Shown here: positions 15,099 to 23,221 of the stretch, piece by piece
Position numbering within the stretch: position 1 is the first letter of the stretch
Layout of the letters: the number at the start of each line of letters is the position of its first letter
From: Candidatus Omnitrophota bacterium
GTDB taxonomy: Bacteria > Omnitrophota > Gorgyraeia > Aquiviventales > Aquiviventaceae
NCBI GenBank assembly: GCA_016209275.1
Contig: JACQWM010000060.1
Coordinates: forward strand, 1-36,780
Length of the DNA stretch: 36,780 nt
Reading direction: 5' to 3'
The notes under the pieces: model-generated
Databases searched by the model: none
Seen by the model: the letters and a program-made list of their open reading frames with translations, nothing else
Told to the model about the DNA's origin: nothing
Position numbers and translations under genes: made by a program

Positions 15099-15293
15099 TT
15101 ACGACGCTTTCTTTGGCTCAGCGATCACCACCACTTGCCGGCCGCGGTAGGTCCCGCACGAAGAGCACACGCGATGCGGAATCATCGGCTTCGCGCACTG
15201 GGGGCACGCCGTCAGCGACGCCAGTTTGAGCTTCCAGTGGGTGCGGCTCTTATCGCGTCGGGCCTTGCTGTGTTTGCGTTTCGGAAGCGCCAT
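15099..15293 (-). CDS. rpmF: 50S ribosomal protein L32
   Basis: 64 residues with the typical start MALPKRKHSKARRDKSRTHWKL. Two CxxC pairs (CPQC and CSSC) form a zinc ribbon, so this is the zinc-binding form. It lies seven bases after the yceD-like gene and ten before plsX. Confidence 0.97.
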   Translation of the reverse strand: MALPKRKHSKARRDKSRTHWKLKLASLTACPQCAKPMIPHRVCSSCGTYRGRQVVVIAEPKKAS

Positions 15294-15300
15294 GGGTTCC

Positions 15301-15711
15301 TCACTGTTGTTGGTGTCCGCAATCGGCCGTGTTGAGATTCTGCCCGCAGACCATACACAAGCCTTTGCACGCCGGCTGGCAAACGGGAATCATGGGATAC
15401 GCCAGGATGATTTCCTGGCGGACATCCTCGGTGATGTCGACGACGTCGGCCGGCTGCACCGCGTAGCTGAAGAGCGCATCCGGCGTGACGGTCGTGGTGA
15501 ACGCCTCAAGGCAGCGCGCGCACGTCATGTGCAAGGGTGCCTGAATGTCCACCTTGACCACCAACTCGCGATCCGCCTTGGTGATAAACGCCTCCGCCTC
15601 AAACGGCTCGGTGAGGTGGATGTCGAAGCGGTCCATGTCCATGGCCGATGGATCGTAGCGGGCGCGCTGGTGGATGCCTTCTTCCGGAACTTTGCTGACA
15701 TAGATTTTCAT
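15301..15711 (-). CDS. yceD: YceD/DUF177 family protein
   Basis: 136 residues. The family, found next to rpmF in most bacteria, is needed for 23S rRNA or large-subunit accumulation in plants and E. coli, though its exact action is unsettled. MTCARCLEAF (a CxxC pair with RCL) and a C-terminal Cys-rich VCQPACKGLCMVCGQNLN are typical of the long form. ATG 15711 has GAGG five bases upstream and starts at MKIYVSKVPEEG; the frame is open upstream but without a ribosome binding site. It lies 29 bases after coaD in the same operon. Confidence 0.92.
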   Translation of the reverse strand: MKIYVSKVPEEGIHQRARYDPSAMDMDRFDIHLTEPFEAEAFITKADRELVVKVDIQAPLHMTCARCLEAFTTTVTPDALFSYAVQPADVVDITEDVRQEIILAYPMIPVCQPACKGLCMVCGQNLNTADCGHQQQ

Positions 15712-15740
15712 GGCGTCCTCACACGTCTCAATGCCGCCAC

Positions 15741-16226
15741 TCATGCGCGGCCACCGCCGAGCTTTTGCCGAAGCGCCTTCGCGACAAACGGCGGCACGAA
15801 GGCCGAGACGTCAGCGCCCAGCACGGCGGCTTCCTTGATCAAGCGCGCGGAGATATAGGCGTAGGACTCCGAGGGCATCAGGAACATGGTCTCCACCTCG
15901 CCCGAGAGCTTTCGATTCGCCAGCGCCATCTGAAATTCGGATTCAAAATCCGAGAGCATCCGCAGGCCGCGGATCATGACGCGCGCCTTTTTGCGGCGGA
16001 CATAGTCCACCACCAAGGTGTCAAAATGGTCGACCGTCACGCCGCGCATCGACCGCGTCGCCCGCCGCAAGAGCTGCACCCGCTCCTCCACCGTAAACAA
16101 CGGCCGCTTCTCCGGATTATGGCCGACGGCCACGATGACCTGGTCAAAGAGCGTTCGGGCGCGAGTGATCAGGTCGATATGGCCGTAGGTGACGGGATCG
16201 AATGTGCCGGGGTAGACAACGTTCAT
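15741..16226 (-). CDS. coaD: Phosphopantetheine adenylyltransferase
   Basis: 161 residues, the family length. CoaD makes dephospho-CoA from 4'-phosphopantetheine and ATP. It begins VVYPGTFDPVTYGHIDLITRA with the T/HxGH nucleotidyltransferase motif, and has IRGLRMLSDFESEFQMALANRKL and the ESYAYISARLIKE end of the active site. ATG 16226 overlaps the rsmD stop by four bases. The rsmD-coaD pair is common across bacteria. CoA made here feeds the fatty-acid genes downstream. Confidence 0.95.
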   Translation of the reverse strand: MNVVYPGTFDPVTYGHIDLITRARTLFDQVIVAVGHNPEKRPLFTVEERVQLLRRATRSMRGVTVDHFDTLVVDYVRRKKARVMIRGLRMLSDFESEFQMALANRKLSGEVETMFLMPSESYAYISARLIKEAAVLGADVSAFVPPFVAKALRQKLGGGRA

Positions 16227-16789
16227 TCTGCGGCTCCCAGCTGATATAACGAGAGCACCGTCCCTCCATACCGGTGCTCTTTCCACTGGCGCACAGCACC
16301 CACGGATAGTGGCATGCGGGTGTTCCGATGGTGCTCAAGCACCACCACGCCAGAGGGTGCGAGCATAGCACACTCCACGACGGTGTTCAAGGCTTTTTTT
16401 CCGTCGACGGCGCGGTACGGAGGGTCCAGGATGACGACGTCAAAGGGCGGCTCTTCCTTGGCGAGCATCCGCAGGCCGCCGTCGATGTCCATGTGCACCA
16501 CGCGCGAGGATCCGGGCGGCAGCTCAGGGTCAAACCGGGCCACGTTGTCGCGGAGGCATAACACCGCCTCCGTCTCCGATTCAACGAAGGCGACAAACGC
16601 CGCGCCTCGAGAGAGCGCCTCCAGGCCGAAGGCGCCGCTGCCGGCAAACCCGTCGAGCACCCGAGCGTCGTCGATGAAGTCACCGAGGATATTGAAGACC
16701 GCTTGCCGGACCTTCGCTTCGGTGGGCCGCAGCGTTGGCGGTGCGACGAGGGTCCGTCCGCGGAACTGCCCTCCAGTAATCTTCAACAT
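16223..16789 (-). CDS. rsmD: 16S rRNA (guanine966-N2)-methyltransferase
   Basis: 188 residues. The N-terminal LKITGGQFRGRTLVAPPTL and RPTEAKVRQAVFNIL are RsmD signatures; motif I is VLDGFAGSGAFGLEALSRGA, and the catalytic motif is LDPPY. It would methylate G966 of 16S rRNA in the 30S subunit. Its start overlaps the recG stop by seven bases and its stop overlaps the coaD start by four. The recG-rsmD-coaD order is frequent in Gram-positive and candidate-phylum genomes. Confidence 0.94.
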   Translation of the reverse strand: MLKITGGQFRGRTLVAPPTLRPTEAKVRQAVFNILGDFIDDARVLDGFAGSGAFGLEALSRGAAFVAFVESETEAVLCLRDNVARFDPELPPGSSRVVHMDIDGGLRMLAKEEPPFDVVILDPPYRAVDGKKALNTVVECAMLAPSGVVVLEHHRNTRMPLSVGAVRQWKEHRYGGTVLSLYQLGAAE

Positions 16790-18771
16790 CGCCGATATGC
16801 CTCTTCGCGCGCCAACGCCAAGAGGTGCTGGTCGCGCGCGAGATTCGCCACACGAAAACGCACCAGGCCATGCTGCTGGCGTCCGAGCAGCTCCCCCGGC
16901 CCGCGCAGCTGGAGGTCTGTCTCGGCCAACTGGAAGCCATCCGTCGTCTCCACAAACGCCCGCAGGCGCGCTGACGCGGCCTCATCGTCGGTGTCGCTGA
17001 TGGCGACACACGTGGCGGCCTCGCGGCCCCGCCCGATACGGCCGCGCAGCTGATGCAGCTGGGCCAGACCAAACCGCTCCGGATGCTCGATGAGCATGAA
17101 GGTCGCGCGCGGGACATCCAACCCCACTTCCACGATCACCGTCGAGACCAGCACCTGCAGCTGCCCGCGGGAGAAGGCGAGCATCGCTTGCTCCTTCTGC
17201 GCAGGCTTCATCTGCCCGTGCAGCAGGCCCACGCGAACCTCCGGAAACACCTCAGCCTGCAGGTGCTTGGCCATGCGCGTCGCGGCTCTGAGCTCCGTCG
17301 AGGAGCTCTCTTCCACGAGCGGATACACCACATAGGCCTGACGGCCGCGCGTGAGCTCGCGGCGCAGCATGGCGTAGGCCTCGGCGCGCTGGCTTTCGCG
17401 CAGCCACCGCGTCGTAATCGGCTGCCGGCCGGCGGGCAATTCCGTGATCGTTGAGATATCCAAATCTCCATACAGGGTCATGGCGAGGGTGCGGGGAATC
17501 GGGGTGGCCGTGACGATGAGCACGTCCGGCTGCTGGCCTTTGCCGGCCAGCTGCGCGCGCTGTGCGACGCCGAACTTATGCTGCTCATCGATGATGACGA
17601 GTGCGAGCCGATGAAACTGGACCGGCCGTTGAATGAGCGCATGGGTCCCGATGATCACCTGCAGACGGCCGCTGGCGATGTCAGCCAGCCGCTGGGTGCG
17701 CTCCGACGGGGTGAGCCCTTGAGACAGCAGCCCTACCGCAACCCCGCACGGTTCCAGCAGATCGCGCATCGTGCGCGCATGCTGCTCTGCCAAGAGCTCC
17801 GTCGGCGCCATCAGGGCCACTTGGTAGCCGCTTTGCGCCGCCGCCGCCGTCACCAGCGCCATGACGATGGTTTTGCCGCAGCCGACATCGCCCTGCAGCA
17901 GCCGCCGCATCGGCGAACGCCGCTGAAGATCCTCGAGCAATTCCCGAAGCACCGCCTGCTGGCTCGCCGTCAATTGAAACGGCAGCTGCTGCTGCACGCT
18001 GCGGCTGACGGGGCCGTCAAGCGCATAGCGCTGCGGTTTGACGACGGCGGCGTTGCGGCTTCGGCGCTGGGCGATGGCGGCCTGAAACACCAGCAGCTCT
18101 TCAAAGGCCAGGCGTTCCCGGGCCGCGTTCAGCGCGTCCCACGACGCAGGAAAATGCAACTCGTGGATCGCCTGCCGCCGCGACGGCCAGCCGCGCTGCT
18201 GCGGCAGTGCCGGCGGCAGCGTCTCTTCAATGGCGCCGCTGTGGGTCGCCAAGACCGTCGCCACCATCCGGCGGAACCATCGCTGGGTCAGCCCGGCGGT
18301 CAGCGGATAAACCGGCACGATGCGCCCGAGATGCAAGGAGGCATCTTCCCCCCCTTCGATGCGCTCAATCTCCGGATGAATCATTTGCCGCCGGGTTCGC
18401 GGCTCGAGCTGCCCGTACAGCAGCAACTCATCGCCCACGCGCACCTGCCCTGCGAGATACGGCTGGTTAAACCATGTCCCGTAGAGCACGCCGGTGTCAT
18501 CACCGACTGCGATCTCAACGATCGTGCGTCCGCCGCGAATCCGACGCAGCGTCTTGGACAGCACCTGCCCTTTGACGGTCGTTGTCTCGCCGGGTTGTGC
18601 TTCTCCGATGGCCGCGAACCGCGTGCGGTCTTCATAGCGCCGCGGGGCGGCGAGATAGACATCCTCAATCGTTGCGATCCCCAGTTGGGCGAGCTGCTGC
18701 ATGCGCGAAGGCCCCACCCCTTTGACGTACCGAAGCGCCTCAGGCGATGGCGGAGCTTGTGAGACAGTCAT
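16783..18771 (-). CDS. recG: ATP-dependent DNA helicase RecG
   Basis: 662 residues. RecG remodels stalled forks and branched DNA. The N-terminal part carries a helix-hairpin-helix-like GVGPSRMQQLAQLG and the OB-fold wedge domain (about 55-150). The motor has Walker A QGDVGCGKT, the DEQHKFG motif II, VTATPIPRTLA (motif III) and the RGRIGRG motif VI. It lacks the longer N-terminal extension of some RecG proteins. The ATG lies six bases after a minus-strand TATACA, so the mRNA is probably leaderless. It heads an eight-gene operon running to fabD. Confidence 0.96.
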   Translation of the reverse strand: MTVSQAPPSPEALRYVKGVGPSRMQQLAQLGIATIEDVYLAAPRRYEDRTRFAAIGEAQPGETTTVKGQVLSKTLRRIRGGRTIVEIAVGDDTGVLYGTWFNQPYLAGQVRVGDELLLYGQLEPRTRRQMIHPEIERIEGGEDASLHLGRIVPVYPLTAGLTQRWFRRMVATVLATHSGAIEETLPPALPQQRGWPSRRQAIHELHFPASWDALNAARERLAFEELLVFQAAIAQRRSRNAAVVKPQRYALDGPVSRSVQQQLPFQLTASQQAVLRELLEDLQRRSPMRRLLQGDVGCGKTIVMALVTAAAAQSGYQVALMAPTELLAEQHARTMRDLLEPCGVAVGLLSQGLTPSERTQRLADIASGRLQVIIGTHALIQRPVQFHRLALVIIDEQHKFGVAQRAQLAGKGQQPDVLIVTATPIPRTLAMTLYGDLDISTITELPAGRQPITTRWLRESQRAEAYAMLRRELTRGRQAYVVYPLVEESSSTELRAATRMAKHLQAEVFPEVRVGLLHGQMKPAQKEQAMLAFSRGQLQVLVSTVIVEVGLDVPRATFMLIEHPERFGLAQLHQLRGRIGRGREAATCVAISDTDDEAASARLRAFVETTDGFQLAETDLQLRGPGELLGRQQHGLVRFRVANLARDQHLLALAREEAYRRC

Positions 18772-18785
18772 GGCCTGTGTATAAT
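18757..18785 (+). promoter_or_regulatory. rpmB promoter, overlapping the recG -10 on the other strand
   Basis: Plus strand: TTGTGA (18757-18762), 17 bases, TATAAT (18780-18785). Minus strand: TATACA (18783-18778) six bases before the recG ATG. The two -10 boxes share four base pairs, so the divergent promoters should exclude each other. Confidence 0.6.
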
Positions 18786-18824
18786 GATGGTTTGCTCAGA
18801 AGAGCGAGGCATGAGGAGACGTCA

Positions 18825-19079
18825 ATGCAAGCGTGCGCGATTTGCGGCAAACGGCCGGTCATTGGACATCAGGTGACCCACCGAGGAAAACTCAAGAAAA
18901 AAGGCGGGGTGGGTCGGCGAACCGTCCGGGTGAATCGCCGCCGATTCCTGCCAAATCTTCAAACGGCAACTCTGCTGCTCGATGGAACAGTGCGGCGCGC
19001 GCGCGTCTGCACGTCCTGCATCAGATCCGGCCGTGTAACGCGAGCCCCGTTGAAACCTTCACGTCGGCCACCTGCATAA
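18825..19079 (+). CDS. rpmB: 50S ribosomal protein L28, zinc form
   Basis: 84 residues. MQACAICGKRPVIGHQVTHRG is the L28 N-terminus, followed by the basic KLKKKGGVGRRTVRVNRRRF. Cys4-Cys7 and Cys62-Cys65 (CTSC) form a zinc site. GAGGAG upstream fixes ATG 18825; the longer open frame starts inside recG and was rejected. The C-terminal 18 or so residues (from about IRSGRVTRAP) are encoded in DNA that also encodes the end of recJ on the other strand, a 59-bp convergent overlap. The final LKPSRRPPA is a short basic extension. Confidence 0.93.
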   Translation: MQACAICGKRPVIGHQVTHRGKLKKKGGVGRRTVRVNRRRFLPNLQTATLLLDGTVRRARVCTSCIRSGRVTRAPLKPSRRPPA

Positions 19080-20682
19080 CCACGCCATCGCCTTCGAGCG
19101 CTGGCGTGGCCAGCACATCGTAGCGGCCGTCCGGAAGAACCCCTCCAAACACCCCTTTGCCTCGAATCGAGCGCTGTCCGTCCGACAGCCGCGCGATACG
19201 GGGTGAGGCGAGTTCAATCGTCAGGTTCCGCACGACCACAGTGGGCCGCGGGTTGCCCGCGCCAAAGGGCGCGCACCGCTGAAGTTCCCCCACCCAGCCC
19301 GGCGCCATCGCCTCAAGCGGCAGCTCAAGATCGATGAGCCGGCGCTTGATCCATCCGGCGGCGCCATGCAGCCGACGCGCCTGTTCGTTGATGAGCGCGC
19401 GGAACGGCTCCAGATGCCTCTGGTGCATGGTTAATCCGCAGGCTTGGGCGTGCCCGCCGAATCGCATCAACAGCGATCGGCACGCCTGCAGGACGTCGAG
19501 CAGATTGACATGCGGCACGGAGCGCCCTGAACCGATGCCGCGCTGCCCATCGACCGCGACGGCAATCGCCGGCCGGCCGTACCGCTCGGCCAATTGGGAC
19601 GCCAGCGGCCCCATCAACCCTTGGTGCCATCCGCGGCCGCTAACGACAATCACGCGCTGGTCGCGGCAATGCAGCCGATTCGCCTGTTCATGCGCCTCAG
19701 CCACGATGCGCCGCTGCAGCCTTTTGGTCGTGCCATGGTCGGCCGCATTCGCCTTCAGCAGCTCATCGATCGCCGCCGGTGCCACGCCGCGCAAGAGGCG
19801 CCACACCGTCGAGGCTTCACCCAGCCGTCCGCTGGCATTCAATCGGGGGGTGAGCCGCTTCAGAATCTGCTCCGGCTCAGCCTGGGAGATCGATGTCGAC
19901 TCGCACACTCGCCGTAAGCCCGGCCGATGCGTCTGCAGCAGCCGCGGCAGCCCCTCGACCACCATGACCCGATTATCGCCGAGGAGCGGGGCGCAATCGG
20001 CGAGCGTGCCTAACGCGGCAAGATCCAAATACGGGTGCAGCGCTTCATGCGCCGGCTGGCGAAGAAGTGCCTGGGCGATTTTCAACGCCAAACCAGCGCT
20101 GCACAACCCCCGGCCTGCCGCGCTTCTTCCGCAATACGGATTCACGAGCGCAAACGGTTTCGCCGCCTCCGACAGCGGCACATGGTGATCCACGATGATC
20201 ACCGCAATGCCCTCCGCGGTCACGCGACGGACGTCCTCCGCCTGATTCGTGCCGCAGTCCACCAAGATCAGCACGCGGCCCTTCAGGCGCTTGAGCTGCC
20301 GAAGAAACGTCCGCGGCACGCCATATCCATCCCGCAGGCGATTCGATTGATGCGCGCTCACGCGCGCCCCGAGCTGCTGCAGCACCTCGGAGAGGATGAC
20401 GCTGGCGGTCAGGCCATCCACATCGGAATCGCCGAAAATGACCACCGGGTCGTTCGAGGCGGCGGCCCGGCGCAAACGGTTCACGGCCAGCGGAAGATCC
20501 GAAATAGCGAGAGGATCCTCGAGGGCCTCGAGGGTGGGCTGCAAAAATCGCCCGGCCGCGGCCGCATCAGCGAGGCCGCGATTCAGCAACACCTGCGCCG
20601 TCAAGGGGTGGATGCTAAGGGCTTCGGCTAATCGCTCGGCGGACCGAGGATCGGCGGGAGCAACCTTCCACACGGCTTGCAT
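19021..20682 (-). CDS. recJ: Single-stranded-DNA-specific exonuclease RecJ
   Basis: 553 residues. RecJ degrades single-stranded DNA 5' to 3' in recombination and repair. Motifs are IFGDSDVDGLTA (the usual DYDVDG with Ser for Tyr), LVDCGTN, IIVDHHVP (the DHH motif), LGTLADCAPL, RLNASGRLGEAS, and the DHHA1 motif GGHAQACGLT. An OB-like domain ends the protein. ATG 20682 is used because it lies eight bases after the secDF stop; a further ATG inside secDF is possible. It is the last gene of the yebC-to-recJ operon. Its 3' end overlaps rpmB by 59 bp in convergent orientation. Confidence 0.93.
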   Translation of the reverse strand: MQAVWKVAPADPRSAERLAEALSIHPLTAQVLLNRGLADAAAAGRFLQPTLEALEDPLAISDLPLAVNRLRRAAASNDPVVIFGDSDVDGLTASVILSEVLQQLGARVSAHQSNRLRDGYGVPRTFLRQLKRLKGRVLILVDCGTNQAEDVRRVTAEGIAVIIVDHHVPLSEAAKPFALVNPYCGRSAAGRGLCSAGLALKIAQALLRQPAHEALHPYLDLAALGTLADCAPLLGDNRVMVVEGLPRLLQTHRPGLRRVCESTSISQAEPEQILKRLTPRLNASGRLGEASTVWRLLRGVAPAAIDELLKANAADHGTTKRLQRRIVAEAHEQANRLHCRDQRVIVVSGRGWHQGLMGPLASQLAERYGRPAIAVAVDGQRGIGSGRSVPHVNLLDVLQACRSLLMRFGGHAQACGLTMHQRHLEPFRALINEQARRLHGAAGWIKRRLIDLELPLEAMAPGWVGELQRCAPFGAGNPRPTVVVRNLTIELASPRIARLSDGQRSIRGKGVFGGVLPDGRYDVLATPALEGDGVVMQVADVKVSTGLALHGRI

Positions 20683-20690
20683 GCCTGTGC

Positions 20691-22892
20691 TTACGTTTTC
20701 TGCAGTTGAGCCGCTGGGCGGCGCCACGAAATCACCAGCGCCGAGGCGATATACACCGTCGAATACACGCCGGAGATAAACCCGACCAGCAAACAGATGG
20801 AAAAGTCCCGCAGCACTTCCCCGCCGAAGACGTAGAGGGCCAGCACGGCGCCGATGACCGTCAAGGACGTCAGCAGGGTGCGGCCCAGCGTTTCGTTGAT
20901 GCTCAGGTTCACCACATCCACCAGCCCTAATTTCCTGTTCAGACGCATGTTTTCCCGCACGCGATCATAGATCACAATGGTGTCGTTGATGGAAAACCCG
21001 GCGATGGTCAGCAGGGCGGCGATCACCACCATGTCGATCTGCCGTCCCAGCAGGCACAAGGCGCCGGTGGCAACCACCACGTCATGCACCAAGGCGACGA
21101 CGCCGGCCGCGGCGAAATCCCAGTGCCTGAAGCGCGCGGCGACGTACACGAGAATGGCGATCATCGACCAGACAATGGCCATGACGGCTTTTTGCCGCAA
21201 GATCGCGCCGACGGCCGGCCCCACCCGCTCCGTACGGAGGCGTTCAGGGTTCGCGTCGGAAAAATCAGCGAAGATCGCTTCGCGCGCGCGATCCACCGTG
21301 GCGTTGACATCGGCGTCGGTATGGCTGGGCGTGCGGATCAGCCATTCGGTGGGGCGGCCGAACGGCTGGATGGTGGCATCTCCCAACCCCACTTTCGCGA
21401 GCGTCGTCCGCAGCTGCGCGGCCGCCACCGGGCGGGCGAACCGGTACTCCTGCAACAACCCGCCGCTGAAATCGATGCCGTAGCGGCCCTCGCCCCGCAG
21501 GATAAACGCCGTCACCCCGGCGCCGACGACCAGCAGCGACAACACATAACAGACCTTCCGCTTGGCGATGAAATCCATCTTCGTGGCCGGCATGAATTGC
21601 ATCATCTTCAGATCCGTAAGACGGCCGGCGTTGAGCAGGAGATCGAACAGGATCCGCGTGACAAAAATCGCGGTGAACATGCTGGCGGCCAAGCCGATAA
21701 TCAGGGTGGTGGCAAACCCACGGATCGGCCCCGTGCCGAACCAATAGAGAAAGATCGCGGCCGCCATCGTGGTCATGTTGGAATCGATAATGGCAGAGAG
21801 CGCCTTGTCATAGCCTGCGCCGATGGCCACGCTCAGCGGCCGTCCGGCCTTGCGCTCTTCTCGAATCCGCTCATAAATCAGCACGTTCGCATCCACCGCC
21901 ATGCCTAAGGTCAGCACCATGCCGGCGATGCCCGGCAGGGTGAGTGTCGCGTGCAAATATCCAAGCCCCCCGAGGATGAGGAGCAGGTTGAGCGCGAGCG
22001 CGACCACGGCGACGACCCCGGCGAGCAGATAGTAGCCCAGCATAAACGCCACGATGAACGCTCCGCCCACCGCGGTGGCCGCCAGGCCGGCTCGAATGGA
22101 ATCCTGGCCCAGGGTCGGCCCGACGGTGCGCTCTTCCTCGACGACGATGGGCGCGGGCAAGGAGCCGGCGCGCAGGACGATGGCCAAATCGTGCGCTTCC
22201 TCGCGCGTAAATCGGCCGGTGATCTGCCCCGCATCGGTAATGCGGCTCTGGATGACCGGCGCCGATTGCACGTTTCCATCGAGGACAATGGCCAAACGGC
22301 GCCCGACATGCGAGCCCGTCAGCAGCCCGAAGGCCCTCGCCCCCTCCCGATTCAAACGGAACGACACTTCTGGAAGGCCGAATTCCCCGGCATCCACCAT
22401 GGCATCCGTCAGAATCGACCCGGTCAGAGTGGGCTCGGTCTCCAACAGCAAGGGATTGCCCTGCTCATCCTGCGCCAATCGATGGCCGGGCGGGACGGTG
22501 CCGTCGATCGCCTGCTGGATGAGCCGCTGATTTTCCGAGACCAGCTGAAACTCGAGCAGCGCGGTCTGGCCGATGAGCTTCAGCGCCCGTTCGCGGTCGG
22601 TAATGCCCGGCAGCTGGACAAGAATGTGATGCTCGCCCTGCCGCTGGATCAATGGCTCGCGCACGCCGAACTGGTCGATCCGGTTGCGGATAATCTCGAG
22701 TGCGACCCCGGCGATATCTTTGTTTCTGTCCTCCGGCGGCACCTTTGCGATATCCACGTTGAGGATGAGGTGCATGCCGCCTTGAAGATCAAGGCCCAAC
22801 CCGATGCGATCCTTCAGCGGAAACGTGAACCAGCAGCTGAGCGCTGCCACGGCAAGGGCGATGAAGACGCGTGTCGAGAGATTTCTCGGCAT
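20691..22892 (-). CDS. secDF: Fused SecD-SecF preprotein translocase subunit
   Basis: 733 residues, twelve predicted membrane segments. The SecD half begins with a membrane helix and the RIGLGLDLQGGMHLIL motif, the P1 region (IIRNRIDQFGVREPLIQRQG) and TM4 residues such as GMAVDANVLIYERIREE. A second part from about residue 435 is SecF: a helix, GIDFSGGLLQEYRF, and AGFSINDTIVIYDRVREN. SecDF pulls exported proteins on the outer face using proton flow. Fused forms are known in Bacillus and many other phyla. It starts five bases after yajC. Confidence 0.95.
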   Translation of the reverse strand: MPRNLSTRVFIALAVAALSCWFTFPLKDRIGLGLDLQGGMHLILNVDIAKVPPEDRNKDIAGVALEIIRNRIDQFGVREPLIQRQGEHHILVQLPGITDRERALKLIGQTALLEFQLVSENQRLIQQAIDGTVPPGHRLAQDEQGNPLLLETEPTLTGSILTDAMVDAGEFGLPEVSFRLNREGARAFGLLTGSHVGRRLAIVLDGNVQSAPVIQSRITDAGQITGRFTREEAHDLAIVLRAGSLPAPIVVEEERTVGPTLGQDSIRAGLAATAVGGAFIVAFMLGYYLLAGVVAVVALALNLLLILGGLGYLHATLTLPGIAGMVLTLGMAVDANVLIYERIREERKAGRPLSVAIGAGYDKALSAIIDSNMTTMAAAIFLYWFGTGPIRGFATTLIIGLAASMFTAIFVTRILFDLLLNAGRLTDLKMMQFMPATKMDFIAKRKVCYVLSLLVVGAGVTAFILRGEGRYGIDFSGGLLQEYRFARPVAAAQLRTTLAKVGLGDATIQPFGRPTEWLIRTPSHTDADVNATVDRAREAIFADFSDANPERLRTERVGPAVGAILRQKAVMAIVWSMIAILVYVAARFRHWDFAAAGVVALVHDVVVATGALCLLGRQIDMVVIAALLTIAGFSINDTIVIYDRVRENMRLNRKLGLVDVVNLSINETLGRTLLTSLTVIGAVLALYVFGGEVLRDFSICLLVGFISGVYSTVYIASALVISWRRPAAQLQKT

Positions 22893-22897
22893 GGGGG

Positions 22898-23221
22898 TCA
22901 GCGCTTCTCCGCGAGCGCCGGCTCAGTCGCCTGAGCCTTGGGTTTCACGAGCCGGATGATGGCCGAAGGCTCCACATCGATCCGCACGTTGTCATCGATC
23001 CGCAGCGTCACCGCATCCGGTTTGGTATTGACGACGGTGCCGAAGACGCCGCCCGTCGTCACCACGTAATCGTTCTTCTTCAAATGCTTGATCATGGCCT
23101 CATGCTCCTTCCGCGCCTTGCGCTGCGGCAGGAACACGATGACGTAGAAGATCAGGAACATCATGCCGAACATCGGCAACATCATCAGCGGGTTGGGTGC
23201 GGCGGCGGCTTGCTCAGGCAT
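22898..23221 (-). CDS. yajC: YajC, SecDF-associated membrane protein
   Basis: 107 residues. One membrane helix (MMLPMFGMMFLIFYVIVFLPQRKARKEHEAMIKHL) is followed by the conserved soluble part KKNDYVVTTGGVFGTVV and the DNVRIDVEPSAI end. YajC joins SecDF at the translocon. ATG 23221 overlaps the spoIID stop as TAATG, so translation is coupled; the longer upstream frame is rejected. secDF follows after five bases. Confidence 0.95.
   Translation of the reverse strand: MPEQAAAAPNPLMMLPMFGMMFLIFYVIVFLPQRKARKEHEAMIKHLKKNDYVVTTGGVFGTVVNTKPDAVTLRIDDNVRIDVEPSAIIRLVKPKAQATEPALAEKR

Noticed and set aside
12421-18762. Long plus-strand open frames opposite fabD, fabH, plsX, rsmD and recG (up to 394 codons)
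   Set aside because: They mirror the codon structure of conserved minus-strand genes and have Arg/His/Gln-rich products without homology.
18747-18824. N-terminal 26-codon extension of rpmB
   Set aside because: It would start inside recG and include the rpmB promoter; the L28 N-terminus and GAGGAG fit ATG 18825.
20400-20440. Ser in the RecJ DSDVDG motif as a broken active site
   Set aside because: The replaced Tyr is not a metal ligand; all the acidic residues and the DHH motif remain.
20691-22892. SecD-SecF fusion as an assembly artefact or novelty
   Set aside because: Fused SecDF is well known in many phyla and the junction is in frame with both halves complete.
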